DNA from: an uncultured Flavobacteriaceae bacterium | GTDB taxonomy: Bacteria > Bacteroidota > Bacteroidia > Flavobacteriales > Flavobacteriaceae | Reading direction: 5' to 3' | Assembly (NCBI GenBank): GCA_949372605.1 | Contig: CASIAE010000007.1 | Span: forward strand, 32,254 to 96,253 | DNA: 64,000 nucleotides | Shown: positions 45,704 through 55,297 of the stretch, in pieces | How the letters are laid out: the number at the start of each line of letters is the position of its first letter | How positions within the stretch are numbered: the first letter of the stretch is position 1 | The notes under the pieces: generated by a model | The model's database searches: none | Told to the model about the DNA's origin: nothing | What the model saw: only the letters and a program-made list of their open reading frames with translations | Position numbers and translations under genes: made by a program

Positions 45704-46642
45704 TTAGAAGTAGATTTTTTTAATTTTCTCTACAATTGTTGTGGCAAGCAGTAAATGACTTTCAACAGTCCATCCGGCAACATGTGGACTGAGAATTATA
45801 TTTTTTGCAGCAATCAAATAAGCCAAAGCATCGGGCAATTGATCATTTTTGAAAACGGTAGAAAACGATTTACTTTCATAGGCCAAGACGTCTAATCCTG
45901 CACCTAAAATCTTCCCCGTTTTTAGTCCGTCCACAAGCGCCTCAGATGCAACCGCAGATCCTCTTGCGGTATTTAACAACCAAAATGGATTTTTCATTTT
46001 ATCGATAAAGGCAGCATCGATAATGTTTTGAGTCAAAGGAGTTTCTGGCGTATGAAGGCTGATTATCTGACATTTTTCTTGGATGTCCTCCAGAGCAATC
46101 TGTCGGGCGTTTTCATCACCAACGTTGGCCAGAATGTCATAGCAAAGAACACTAACATCAAATCCTAAAAGTTTTTTTGAAAAGCTTTTCCCCATATTTC
46201 CATAACCAATGATGCCAACGGTTTTTCCTGATAACTCTTCCCCACGGTGTTGCTCTCTTTCCCATTTCCCTCTTTGAACAGATTGATGGGCGGGGAGGAG
46301 TTTGTTAAATAAGTTCAATAACATTCCCAAGGCGTGTTCTCCCACTGCATTTCGATTTCCTTCTGGAGAATTAACCAAATTAATGTTATGCTTTTTCACA
46401 GCATCAATATCGATGTTTTCCAGCCCTGCCCCTACTCGTCCTATAAATTTCAGCTTTTTGGCGTTTAACAAAAAAGCCTCGTTTACAGGAAATCTACTTC
46501 GGATGATTAAGCCGTCATATTGATCGATTCTTGCGAGTATTGATTCCAAAGGATCCTTATAGGCCAAGTCATTTTGAAAGCCTAAATTTTTTAAACCTTC
46601 GATAAGGGCAGGATGATTTTCGTCGACGTGTAAGACTTTCAT
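45704..46642 (-). CDS. D-2-hydroxyacid dehydrogenase (phosphoglycerate dehydrogenase-like)
   Basis: This is a 312-residue short-form dehydrogenase. The NAD-binding Rossmann motif is TVGIIGYGNMGKSFSKKL (about residues 143-160); the catalytic Arg lies in LLNTARGSAV, and the catalytic His in LSPHVAGWTVES near the C-terminus. The N-terminal LIIRSRFPVNEAFL and FIGRVGAGLENIDID fit the SerA/PGDH group. No C-terminal ACT domain is present. It could serve serine synthesis or another 2-hydroxyacid; the substrate is inferred only. It follows mgtE by 12 bp. Confidence 0.9.
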   Translation of the reverse strand: MKVLHVDENHPALIEGLKNLGFQNDLAYKDPLESILARIDQYDGLIIRSRFPVNEAFLLNAKKLKFIGRVGAGLENIDIDAVKKHNINLVNSPEGNRNAVGEHALGMLLNLFNKLLPAHQSVQRGKWEREQHRGEELSGKTVGIIGYGNMGKSFSKKLLGFDVSVLCYDILANVGDENARQIALEDIQEKCQIISLHTPETPLTQNIIDAAFIDKMKNPFWLLNTARGSAVASEALVDGLKTGKILGAGLDVLAYESKSFSTVFKNDQLPDALAYLIAAKNIILSPHVAGWTVESHLLLATTIVEKIKKIYF

Positions 46643-46654
46643 ATTGGATTTTAT

Positions 46655-48013
46655 TTAAAAGCCTAAAAATATTTTGGCGATATAGAAAAATAAGAAAATA
46701 CCAAAAATATCATTACAAGTGGTTATGAATGGACCAGTTGCAATGGCCGGATCAATTCCCTTTTTGTTTAAAAAAATCGGAACAAATGTGCCAATTAGTC
46801 CGGCAATGATAATGACGCCCATCATGGAACCAGCGATGGTTAGGCTGATGCTAATGTCTTGATTGATGATGAGTCCAAAGATGATTAGGATAACCGCCAA
46901 AGTAAATCCATTGATCAGGCTTAGACTAACTTCTTTGATGAGCAAGGACAACAAGGATCCTCTAACAACATCATTGGCGAGACCTTGAACTATAATTGCA
47001 GAAGATTGTACGCCAACATTTCCTGCCATTGCAGCAATTAGAGGGGTGTAGAAAAACAGATTCCGCAATTCCGGATTTTCCATTACGGCTTCAAAATCTT
47101 TTAAAATAAAAACACTTCCCAAGCCTCCTAGTAATCCCAAAAAAAGCCAAGGAAGTCTTGCTCTTGTATGTTGAAATATGGTATCATCGGCTTCTACATC
47201 ATTGGAAATACCGGCGGCCAATTGATAATCTTTTTCTGCCTCTTCTTTTATTAAATCAATAATATCATCAATGGTAATTCTACCCAATAATACTTTTTTA
47301 TCATTGACAACCGGAATGGCTTCCAGGTCATATTTAGACATGATTTTAGCCACTTCCTCACCAGAGACATCCGCTTTGACGAAATCTACGTTAGGGATGT
47401 AAACGTCTTTTACAATGGCTTTGGAATTGGCCGTAATTAAATCCTTTAGAGAGAGTCTGCCTTTGAGTCTGCTCTTTTTATCCACAACATAGATGGAGTG
47501 AACCCGTGTGACTTCTTCGGCTTGCGCTCGCATGGCGTTGAGACACTTCAAGACACTTAGTCCCTCTTGAACAACCACCATTTCTTTTGCCATAAGCCCT
47601 CCGGCAGTATTTTCATCATAAGTAAGTAACTCTCGGATATCATCAACATGACTGGGATCACTAATTTCCGACATCACCCGCTCTTGGCGTTCTTCTGATA
47701 ATTCTGCAATTAAATCTGCTGCATCATCCGAATCTAACTCTGATATTTCCTCCGCAATTTCCTTGGCGGATAGCTTTTCAAGAATTCGCTCTCGAGTATC
47801 TTCATCAACTTCAGCAAGGGCTTCAGCTGTTTTTTCACTGTCCAAAAGCTTGATAAGATAGATCCCTTGGTCAGTAGAAAGCTCGTAAATTATTTCGGCA
47901 ATATCGGCATAATGAAGGTCTTTGAGTTTTACACGCATCTTAACATCAGCATTCTTTTCAATGAGTTCTTGAATAGAATCAATTACCGTTTTGTTGATTT
48001 TAAACCTTTGCAT
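46655..48013 (-). CDS. mgtE: magnesium transporter MgtE
   Basis: This is a 452-residue MgtE channel: an N-terminal superhelical Mg-sensing domain (about 1-130, with LSAKEIAEEISELDSDDAAD), two CBS domains (about 135-255, with YDENTAGGLMAKEMVVVQEG) and five membrane helices (about 285-452). The pore signature is PLIAAMAGNVGVQSSAIIVQ, with a closing helix FITTCNDIFGIFLFFYIA. It overlaps the end of rsmA by 14 bp, so the two are co-translated, a pair conserved in flavobacteria. Confidence 0.95.
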   Translation of the reverse strand: MQRFKINKTVIDSIQELIEKNADVKMRVKLKDLHYADIAEIIYELSTDQGIYLIKLLDSEKTAEALAEVDEDTRERILEKLSAKEIAEEISELDSDDAADLIAELSEERQERVMSEISDPSHVDDIRELLTYDENTAGGLMAKEMVVVQEGLSVLKCLNAMRAQAEEVTRVHSIYVVDKKSRLKGRLSLKDLITANSKAIVKDVYIPNVDFVKADVSGEEVAKIMSKYDLEAIPVVNDKKVLLGRITIDDIIDLIKEEAEKDYQLAAGISNDVEADDTIFQHTRARLPWLFLGLLGGLGSVFILKDFEAVMENPELRNLFFYTPLIAAMAGNVGVQSSAIIVQGLANDVVRGSLLSLLIKEVSLSLINGFTLAVILIIFGLIINQDISISLTIAGSMMGVIIIAGLIGTFVPIFLNKKGIDPAIATGPFITTCNDIFGIFLFFYIAKIFLGF

Positions 48014-48779
48014 TTCCTATTAATTTTGTCAATTCGATGAACTGACCACTTGATAACCTTTCGGGTCTAAGGTCAAAGATACTATCTTCTAAAATATTTT
48101 TAGGAATATCTAGATTTTTTAGACTATTTCGTAGTGTTTTCCTGCGTTGTTGAAAACCTGTTTTAACCACTCTAAATAATAGTTTTTCATTAAAATCAAT
48201 GACTAAATTTTCTTTTCGTCTCAATGCAATTACCCCCGAATTTACTTTAGGCGGGGGCGAAAATACATTGGGGGGAACATCAAAAAGATAGTTTGTTTCA
48301 TAGTAGACTTGACTTAAAACAGAAAGGATTCCATAAGTTTTATTTCCAGGATTTCCACAAATTCTGAGTGCTACTTCTTTTTGAAACATTCCACAAAAAA
48401 AAGGAATACGAAGTCTGTTTTCTAAGGTTTTAAATAAAATCTGACTGGAAATGTTGTAGGGAAAATTTCCAATGATTGCAAAATCACCTGATGGAAATAT
48501 ATTGGTTAAATCTATTTTTAAAATATCACCAAGGTGAATGTGATTTTTAAGCTCAGGAAATTTTTCATGAAGATAGATTATGGACTCTTGATCAATTTCA
48601 ATGAGATCTAAAGTAACTTTTTTTAATTTTAAAAATTGGGTCAAAACTCCCATCCCTGGTCCAATCTCTAAAACCTTATCATAGCTGGAAAAATCTAATT
48701 GATCCACTATTTTTTGAGCGATATTTAAATCGGTTAAAAAATGCTGTCCTATTTTTTTTTTTGCAAATACGTCTTTCAT
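48000..48779 (-). CDS. rsmA: 16S rRNA (adenine-N6,N6)-dimethyltransferase
   Basis: This is a 259-residue RsmA/KsgA enzyme that dimethylates two adjacent adenines near the 3' end of 16S rRNA during 30S maturation. Motifs: KKIGQHFLTDLNIAQKIVD, SAM-binding VLEIGPGMGVLTQFL (about residues 36-50), catalytic FAIIGNFPYNIS (about 95-106), and FQQRRKTLRNSL near the C-terminus. The gene follows the broken DUF4286 frame by about 87 bp and overlaps mgtE. Confidence 0.96.
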   Translation of the reverse strand: MKDVFAKKKIGQHFLTDLNIAQKIVDQLDFSSYDKVLEIGPGMGVLTQFLKLKKVTLDLIEIDQESIIYLHEKFPELKNHIHLGDILKIDLTNIFPSGDFAIIGNFPYNISSQILFKTLENRLRIPFFCGMFQKEVALRICGNPGNKTYGILSVLSQVYYETNYLFDVPPNVFSPPPKVNSGVIALRRKENLVIDFNEKLLFRVVKTGFQQRRKTLRNSLKNLDIPKNILEDSIFDLRPERLSSGQFIELTKLIGNAKV

Positions 48780-48865
48780 AAATGTTGACTTATAACTTCA
48801 AGTTGGGTGCTAAATTGTAATAAATTTTATCCAAATAATTTTAGCGATTGTAATTTTAGTTTGTT

Positions 48866-49077
48866 TCAAATACGATCAATATCTTCAGGATTATTGGAGG
48901 AATATTGAACAACATAGACTTTTTTTACCGCTTCAAATCCATTGTTAACCCTTAACACCATTGCTGAAAAAAAACACCAGTTGCCATCATTTCTGGGAGG
49001 TGTTTTTCATGGAGCCATTCCAACCATTGATTTTCAATTTCTGGTTCTACGAGGCTGCTAACATTATAAAGAATCAT
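48866..49077 (-). pseudogene. frameshifted, shortened DUF4286 gene
   Basis: From ATG 49077 the frame reads MILYNVSSLVEPEIENQWLE and on to GVFFQQWC, then stops after 41 residues. The shifted frame continues at once as SAMVLRVNNGFEAV ... VYVVQYSS and stops at 48866. The break falls in a run of eight T (minus strand, 48967-48974); nine would restore one frame of 70 residues. DUF4286 proteins are about 100 residues and normally stand beside serS or rsmA, so the C-terminus also seems lost. The start is 3 bp after the serS stop. Sequencing error at the homopolymer is possible. Confidence 0.75.
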
Positions 49078-49080
49078 GAT

Positions 49081-50352
49081 TTAATTAATGAGATCAAAAC
49101 CAGTGTAAGGAACAAGTGTTTTTGGAATTCGAATTCCATCTTTTGTTTGAAAGTTTTCTAATAATCCAGCGACAACTCTTGGCAGCGCTAATGCACTTCC
49201 ATTTAAGGTGTGAACGGATTGTTTTTTGCCTTTTTTGTCTCTATATCTCAATTGCAACCGTTCTGATTGGAAGCCGTTGAAAGTTGATATTGAGCTTATT
49301 TCTAGCCATTTTTTTTGAGCAGCCGAATAGATCTCAAAATCATAAGTCAGTGAGGCAGTGAAACTAAGATCACCTCCACAAAGTCTTAAAACCCTGTAAG
49401 GAAGTTCTAGTTCTTTTAATATCTCCTTTACATGTTCCACCATTTTATCCAAGGCCGCCATTGAGTTTTTAGGTTCTTCAAGTCGAACAATTTCTACTTT
49501 ATCAAATTGGTGAAGCCTGTTGAGTCCCCTCACGTGAGCGCCATAACTTCCTGCTTCTCTTCTAAAACAAGGTGTGTATCCTGTCAAGCAAATGGGCAAG
49601 TCCCCAACATTAAGTAGCTGATCTCTAAACATATTGGTCAAAGGAACTTCGGCAGTCGGAATTAAATAAAGTCCATCATTTTGTACATGATACATCTGAC
49701 CTTCTTTGTCCGGTAATTGACCCGTTCCAAAACCTGAAGCTTCATTTACCAAATGTGGCACTTGGTATTCTGTGTAGCCAGCACCCGTATTTTTATCTAA
49801 AAAATATTGAATTAAAGCGCGTTGTAGTCGGGCACCTTTTCCTTTATACACTGGAAACCCGGCCCCCGTTATTTTATTTCCTAATTCGAAATTTATAATA
49901 TCATATTTCGTGGCCAACTCCCAGTGGGGGAGTGCAGATTCCTCTAATTCAGGGATTGTTCCCGATTGAAATATTTCTTCGTTATCTTCTTCAGAATTTC
50001 CGCTAGGAACACTTTCATGTGGGATATTAGGAATTTGAGTTCGCACTTCCATTAAAGCTTTTTCAGCCTTTTGAAGTTCTTCTTGTAGATTTTTGGAAAG
50101 CTGCTTGAGTACTGTTGTTCCCTTTTTTAATACGTTGGCTTCTTCTGCCTTTCCAGTCTTAAATAATGCCCCAATTTCTTTAGCCAGCTTGTTACTTTTC
50201 GCCAAAACTTCATCTAACTCAGCTTGTAAGTTCCTTCGCAATTGATCTAATTCAATGATCTTGATGATGAGTTCGGGTTGAGCAAAGTTTCTTTTGGCAA
50301 GACCTTGTTTTATGGCCTTCTGATTTTCTCGAATGTAGATGAGCGGTAACAT
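49081..50352 (-). CDS. serS: seryl-tRNA synthetase
   Basis: This is a 423-residue class II synthetase. The N-terminal tRNA-binding coiled coil spans about residues 25-105 (Lys/Glu/Leu-rich arms), and the catalytic core contains class II motif 2 (CFRREAGSYGAHVRGLNRLH, about 260-279) and motif 3 (LNGSALALPRVVAGLLENFQ, about 380-399). It charges tRNA-Ser and the selenocysteine tRNA if present. It has its own promoter and leads the operon serS, DUF4286 relic, rsmA, mgtE and dehydrogenase. Confidence 0.97.
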   Translation of the reverse strand: MLPLIYIRENQKAIKQGLAKRNFAQPELIIKIIELDQLRRNLQAELDEVLAKSNKLAKEIGALFKTGKAEEANVLKKGTTVLKQLSKNLQEELQKAEKALMEVRTQIPNIPHESVPSGNSEEDNEEIFQSGTIPELEESALPHWELATKYDIINFELGNKITGAGFPVYKGKGARLQRALIQYFLDKNTGAGYTEYQVPHLVNEASGFGTGQLPDKEGQMYHVQNDGLYLIPTAEVPLTNMFRDQLLNVGDLPICLTGYTPCFRREAGSYGAHVRGLNRLHQFDKVEIVRLEEPKNSMAALDKMVEHVKEILKELELPYRVLRLCGGDLSFTASLTYDFEIYSAAQKKWLEISSISTFNGFQSERLQLRYRDKKGKKQSVHTLNGSALALPRVVAGLLENFQTKDGIRIPKTLVPYTGFDLIN

Positions 50353-50371
50353 GACTTAATTTTTAGTATTA

Positions 50372-50379
50372 CAAAGGTA
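50372..50379 (-). promoter_or_regulatory. -7 promoter element (TACCTTTG) of serS
   Basis: Read on the minus strand, TACCTTTG matches TAnnTTTG and lies 19 bp upstream of the serS ATG. Confidence 0.6.
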
Positions 50380-50406
50380 TAAGAATGCTTTTGATTTTCT
50401 CATTTT

Positions 50407-51339
50407 TTAGGTGTATTCGGCAATGATTTTCTCACAATTGATGCGATCTTTTTTTAATTGCTCTCTCAACTCTTCTATTGAGTTGAATTTAACTTCTTCT
50501 CGTATTTTTTCTAAAACTTCAAGAGTGATTTTTTGATCATATAAGTTTTGGTCTAAATTTAAAAAATGGATTTCGGTTTGTGTAGTTTTTCCGGACACCG
50601 TTGGGCGTATTCCGATGTTCATCATACCGAAAAACTCGATTCCGTTTAGTTTGCTTCTTACAAGGTAAACTCCGTTTTGAGGCCGAAGTTTGTAATCTTC
50701 TTTAACTTGAATGTTGGCGGTTGGAAACCCTAATTTTTTTCCAATCCCGTCTCCCTTAATCACTGTTCCTGTTAAACCGAATGGTCGTCCTAAAAATTGA
50801 TTGGCGATTTTTAAATCACCTTTGTTAAGAGCATTTCTTATTTTAGTTGAGCTAACAGCAATGGACTTGATATCTTGAGAAGGAATCTCATTTACAGTGA
50901 AATTATAATCCAAACCAAAAGACTTTAAATCATCAATAGTTGCTTCTCTGTTTCTTCCAAATCTATGATCGTATCCAATGACCAATTGAGAGACTTTTAA
51001 TTGATTTACAAGAAGGTCTCGGGTGAACTCTAGGGCTTTTAATCGAGAAAAAGCTTTTGAAAAAGGATGAACAATGAGTACGTCAACTCCCATTTTTTCT
51101 AAAAATCGCTGTTTCTCTTCAATGGTGTCAATCATCTTTAAGTCATTGTCCTTTTGAAGAACCATCCGTGGATGTGGGAAAAAAGTAAGCACAATTGAAC
51201 ATAAATTATTTTTTTTTGCAACTTTCACCAAATCATTGATTATCTTTTGATGACCGATATGAACGCCATCGAAGGTTCCAATGGTTAGAATTGAGGCGTT
51301 TTGAGCGGAATAGTTTCCGGTGTTTTGAACTACTTGCAT
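50407..51339 (-). CDS. ribF: bifunctional riboflavin kinase / FMN adenylyltransferase
   Basis: This is a 310-residue RibF from ATG 51339. The N-terminal FAD synthetase part holds LTIGTFDGVHIGHQKIIND (about residues 19-37) and FFPHPRMVL, with ISSTKIR-like VSSTKIRNAL (about 164-173). The C-terminal riboflavin kinase part starts near 183 and holds GKKLGFPTANIQV and GVYLVRSKL. It turns riboflavin into FMN and FAD. A TTG at 51354 in frame would add five residues; the promoter at 51359-51366 makes the ATG the likely start. Confidence 0.96.
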   Translation of the reverse strand: MQVVQNTGNYSAQNASILTIGTFDGVHIGHQKIINDLVKVAKKNNLCSIVLTFFPHPRMVLQKDNDLKMIDTIEEKQRFLEKMGVDVLIVHPFSKAFSRLKALEFTRDLLVNQLKVSQLVIGYDHRFGRNREATIDDLKSFGLDYNFTVNEIPSQDIKSIAVSSTKIRNALNKGDLKIANQFLGRPFGLTGTVIKGDGIGKKLGFPTANIQVKEDYKLRPQNGVYLVRSKLNGIEFFGMMNIGIRPTVSGKTTQTEIHFLNLDQNLYDQKITLEVLEKIREEVKFNSIEELREQLKKDRINCEKIIAEYT

Positions 51340-51358
51340 TAATAATTTTGTCAATAAG

Positions 51359-51366
51359 CAAAAGTA
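51359..51366 (-). promoter_or_regulatory. -7 promoter element (TACTTTTG) of ribF
   Basis: Read on the minus strand, TACTTTTG matches TAnnTTTG and lies 19 bp upstream of ATG 51339. It sits in the 73-bp divergent gap shared with the protease gene. Confidence 0.6.
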
Positions 51367-51412
51367 CGGTTAAATTGCAGAAACTTTTAAAGCAATAATT
51401 AAAAATAGAAGC

Positions 51413-54400
51413 ATTAAAAAAAATAAATTCAACTCCTGTCTAACTTGGCTTTCCTACTTTATATTTTTTATTATCTGTGGAGTATCTGTTAACGCCCAAA
51501 AGTATTGGACCAAGGCATCTGCTGAGGAAATTGATAAAATGCTTGAAGTAAAAGAAGATAATTGGAGGTTTTTTAAATTTGACCATCAGCAATTGAAAAC
51601 TGAGATTTCTAGCTCAAAATCCCAAAAAACGACAACGTACTCACCTAAGATCTTACTGATGCTTCCCAATGAAAATGGAATTGAGGAGGAGTTTGTTTTA
51701 TTAAATTCTCCTGTGCTTTCCCCTAAACTTCAAAGTAAACATCTTAATATTAAGACTTTTGTTGGCAGTAGTAAATCTCGTCCCAATGTTAAGGCTAGGG
51801 TTTCCTATTCAGCTTTGGGATTAAATGCATGGATCATGCTCCCTGACGGAAAGCATCATTTTATTCAGCCTTTAAGGAAAACAGAAAACACTTATTTTTC
51901 TTATCCTCGTTCTAAAAGAAATTCTGTATCATTCAGTTGTAAGACATCAAGTGAAATTGAGAATACTGCAAGTGAAGTTAAAACAGTTAATACTATGGGA
52001 GAGCGATCAAAAATAGCCTCTGATTTAAAAACATTTAGAATTGCAATTTCAGGTTCAGGAGGATATACTAAGATTTGGGGGGATGATGATCCTGAAAATG
52101 GGACAAATGAAGAAGATGCCTTCGCTGCGGTAATAAGCACTATTCATAGAGTAAATGAAGTTTTTGAAAATGATTTTGGAATTCATTTAGAATTGGTTTC
52201 TGATCTTAGTTTGATTTACCCAGACTCTGATACTGATCCCTACACAAGTAATATAAGCAATCAATTACAATCCACGCTAGATGAGGTTTTAGGTTCCGAA
52301 AATTATGATTTAGGACATCTCTTTGCTTTTTCAGGAAGTGGCAACGGTGATGCTGGATCAGTTGGAAATGTTTGCCAAGAAGGTAAAAAAGGAAGCGCTT
52401 TTTCATCCCACCCTTTTCAAGGTTCTAATTCTGAACCTTTTATGAACGATTATTTTGATATAGATTTTGTTGCTCATGAAATAGGGCATCAATTTGGAGC
52501 TTTTCATACTTATTCCTACGCCTACGAAAATGGAAGTAATAGTGCAGAGCCGGGAAGTGGAACTACCATCATGGGTTATGCGGGGATTACTGGGCCAGAT
52601 GATGTTGTCCGTCACAGTGATCCGTATTTTCATTATTACAGTATTCAAGACGTATTAAGCTATGTTGAGTCTAACACTTGTTTTACTTCTTCAATGAATG
52701 AAAATCAAGCTCCTGTAATTGAGGCTGGGCCAAATTTGACAATACCTAGCGGAACAGCTTATGAATTGATTGCCATTGCTGAAGATCCAGAAGGAGCTCC
52801 AATTCATTATTGCTGGGAGCAATTAGACAAAGGTCAAGTAAGTCATGACAACTTTGGGCCAAATAGGCCTATTGGGCCTCAGGCACGTTCTTTACCTCCT
52901 AGTCTCAGCCCAATAAGAACAATACCAAGAATGGAGTCTGTTTTGACTGGCAACCTTACCCAAACCAATCCCAGAGTAAACCAAGCGTGGGAAACAGTTT
53001 CAAATGTAGAAAGAAGACTGAGCTGGGGACTTAGTGTTAGAGACAGCTATCGCCAAATATTTGGTCAGCAGGGACAGGTAAGTTTTGATACTCGGGTGCT
53101 CACCGTAAATGCAGCTGCGGGACCTTTTGTGATCAACTCTCAAAATGAAAATAGAGTAATATGGGAGGCTGGTGCAAGGGAACAAATAGCATGGGAGGTT
53201 GCAAACACTGATATAGCACCGATCAATACTCAAACTGTAAACATTCTTTTGTCAACAGATGGTGGTCAAACTTTTCCCACTGCGTTAGCTTCGGGTACGC
53301 TAAATGATGGAATCGCTCACATCATCGTTCCAGATACAGTAACGACCAATCAGGCTAGAATTAAAATTATCCCTAATAATTCAATTTATTTCACCGTCAA
53401 CACTCAAGATATTGAAATCAAAGAAATGCCTTTCGTAATTTCTTTAGACACCTATTCTCATGAGGTTTGTAATCAAGATAATGTGACTTATAATTATGAA
53501 TACAGAACCTTTTCAGGGTTTAATGAGGCAGTGAGCCTAAGTATTGAAAACCTTCCGCCTGGTGTCATGGCTCGATTAAACCCAACAAATATTTCAAAAA
53601 ATGGAAGCACCGGAAGCATTAAGTTGTCTGGGCTTAATGTCATTAATTCTCAAGACTTTATATTGAACCTGTTAGCAGTTAGCACAAGCGCTTCGAGAAC
53701 TATTCCTTTGGAGTTAATGGTTAGAAATGACAGTATTGATCCAGTTCAATTATTGCTCCCGTTAGATCAAACAACTCAGGTTAGTAGAACAATTCTTTTA
53801 AGTTGGGCAAAAGACATCAATGTTAATTCTTATAGGCTTGAACTATCCAAAAGCGAAGATTTTGAAGATATAATCTTAACTAAAAACACATCGCTTACAA
53901 GTTTTACTTTAAACGATTTGGATTTTGCAACAGATTTTTATTGGAGGGTAAAATCAATTAATCCCTGTGAGGAAAGTAATTTCACAACAAATAAATTCAG
54001 CACAATTATTGTCAATTGTAACACTTATACTGCTGATGATCTCCCACAAAGAATTAAAGATTCTAATAATTTAAGTGGAGTAACGAATGTTGATCTTAAT
54101 ATTATTGATATGGCCATAATTGAAGATTTAAATGTTCATGTTTCAATAGATCACAGTTATATTGGAGATATTTCGATTAAACTTTTAACCCCTGATAATA
54201 AACTAATAAAACTGTCCCAAAATTTAGGTGACAAATTGAAGGATTACACCAATACCGTTTTTGATCAAGAAGCTGAAGATCCTATTGTTTTTGCAATCCC
54301 ACCATTTACAGGCTCCTATAGACCTTTTGAAAGTCTTTCGTCTTTGAGAGGTAAGAATCTAAACGGAAGGTGGCGATTGATTATTGAAGATAACTTTGAA

Positions 54401-55297
54401 GGGGTTTCGGGTTTTCTCAAAGAATTTTCCATAGCGGCTTGTTATAAAGGAGAGGTGTTGTCCGATTCTGATCTTGATATGATTGCAGACATTGATGACA
54501 ATTGTCCCAATATTGCTAACACAGATCAATTGGATAGTGATGGAAATGGGATTGGCGACATATGCGATATAAACTCTCAAGGAAACTTTATGATTTCTAA
54601 AAAAGATGTGACTTGTATTGGAAAAAGAAACGGAGAAATAACCATTAATGCAACAGCTCAGTTTAGTTATAATTTGAGCTTCATTGGATCTAATGGTCAA
54701 AAGGCTGAATCTTCTTTCAGCGCTCAAAATGAAATCATGATCGGAAATATTCCTGTCGGAGATTATAGTGTTTGCATAACAGCAATTGAAGATCCTAATT
54801 TTGAGAGATGTTTTATTACGACAATAGAAGCACCAGAACCACTTAGCGTTCAGACCAAGTTAAACCCATCTAAGAAATCCGTTAGTGTTATATTAGAAGG
54901 TGCTTCAAAATATAACCTTAAAATCAATAATCAACTATATTCATTGAGTTCTGGCCGACATGACTTTTCTCTAAAAGAGGGGCTGTCTTTGATCGAAGTT
55001 ACTACTGATTTGTCTTGCCAAGGAAGTATTAAGCGAGAGGTGTATATTTCTGATAAATCCAGTCTATATCCAAATCCTGCAAGAGATTTTGTAAATGTTT
55101 TGGTGGGCGGAAAAGAAAATCAGGTGAAAATAATACTTTATAAAACGGACGGAACTTTGCTTAATGAAACTGATTTGCAACTTTCTGAACGGGAGCGGGC
55201 TTATCAAATTCCTCTGGAAGGTCAAGCATCAGGACTTTATTTCATTGTAATCAAAAAAGGGAGTGCTTCCGAAAATTTAAAATTGTTAAAGCTGTGA
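51413..55297 (+). CDS. secreted reprolysin-like metallopeptidase with P domain and T9SS sorting domain
   Basis: The first ATG (51539) leaves 1252 residues without an export signal, but the same frame runs open from 51374 and encodes a classical signal peptide (51413-51499: KKNKFNSCLTWLS, a hydrophobic core, cleavage after VNAQ). No ATG, GTG or TTG precedes it; ATT 51413 is the natural start. Domains in order from there: a propeptide, a metzincin domain with zinc motif HEIGHQFGAFH (coded at 52475-52507) and Met-turn IMGYAG, a reprolysin-linked beta region, fibronectin-like parts, a proprotein-convertase P domain (about 54010-54440), a thrombospondin-3 Ca loop (DSDLDMIADIDDNCP), and a T9SS type A C-terminal sorting domain (LYPNPARDFVNVLV). 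SprA would export it. Confidence 0.92.
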   Translation: MKKNKFNSCLTWLSYFIFFIICGVSVNAQKYWTKASAEEIDKMLEVKEDNWRFFKFDHQQLKTEISSSKSQKTTTYSPKILLMLPNENGIEEEFVLLNSPVLSPKLQSKHLNIKTFVGSSKSRPNVKARVSYSALGLNAWIMLPDGKHHFIQPLRKTENTYFSYPRSKRNSVSFSCKTSSEIENTASEVKTVNTMGERSKIASDLKTFRIAISGSGGYTKIWGDDDPENGTNEEDAFAAVISTIHRVNEVFENDFGIHLELVSDLSLIYPDSDTDPYTSNISNQLQSTLDEVLGSENYDLGHLFAFSGSGNGDAGSVGNVCQEGKKGSAFSSHPFQGSNSEPFMNDYFDIDFVAHEIGHQFGAFHTYSYAYENGSNSAEPGSGTTIMGYAGITGPDDVVRHSDPYFHYYSIQDVLSYVESNTCFTSSMNENQAPVIEAGPNLTIPSGTAYELIAIAEDPEGAPIHYCWEQLDKGQVSHDNFGPNRPIGPQARSLPPSLSPIRTIPRMESVLTGNLTQTNPRVNQAWETVSNVERRLSWGLSVRDSYRQIFGQQGQVSFDTRVLTVNAAAGPFVINSQNENRVIWEAGAREQIAWEVANTDIAPINTQTVNILLSTDGGQTFPTALASGTLNDGIAHIIVPDTVTTNQARIKIIPNNSIYFTVNTQDIEIKEMPFVISLDTYSHEVCNQDNVTYNYEYRTFSGFNEAVSLSIENLPPGVMARLNPTNISKNGSTGSIKLSGLNVINSQDFILNLLAVSTSASRTIPLELMVRNDSIDPVQLLLPLDQTTQVSRTILLSWAKDINVNSYRLELSKSEDFEDIILTKNTSLTSFTLNDLDFATDFYWRVKSINPCEESNFTTNKFSTIIVNCNTYTADDLPQRIKDSNNLSGVTNVDLNIIDMAIIEDLNVHVSIDHSYIGDISIKLLTPDNKLIKLSQNLGDKLKDYTNTVFDQEAEDPIVFAIPPFTGSYRPFESLSSLRGKNLNGRWRLIIEDNFEGVSGFLKEFSIAACYKGEVLSDSDLDMIADIDDNCPNIANTDQLDSDGNGIGDICDINSQGNFMISKKDVTCIGKRNGEITINATAQFSYNLSFIGSNGQKAESSFSAQNEIMIGNIPVGDYSVCITAIEDPNFERCFITTIEAPEPLSVQTKLNPSKKSVSVILEGASKYNLKINNQLYSLSSGRHDFSLKEGLSLIEVTTDLSCQGSIKREVYISDKSSLYPNPARDFVNVLVGGKENQVKIILYKTDGTLLNETDLQLSERERAYQIPLEGQASGLYFIVIKKGSASENLKLLKL

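Noticed and set aside
48961..49161. 66-codon plus-strand open frame between rsmA and serS
   Set aside because: It is the complement of the broken DUF4286 gene and the serS 3' end.
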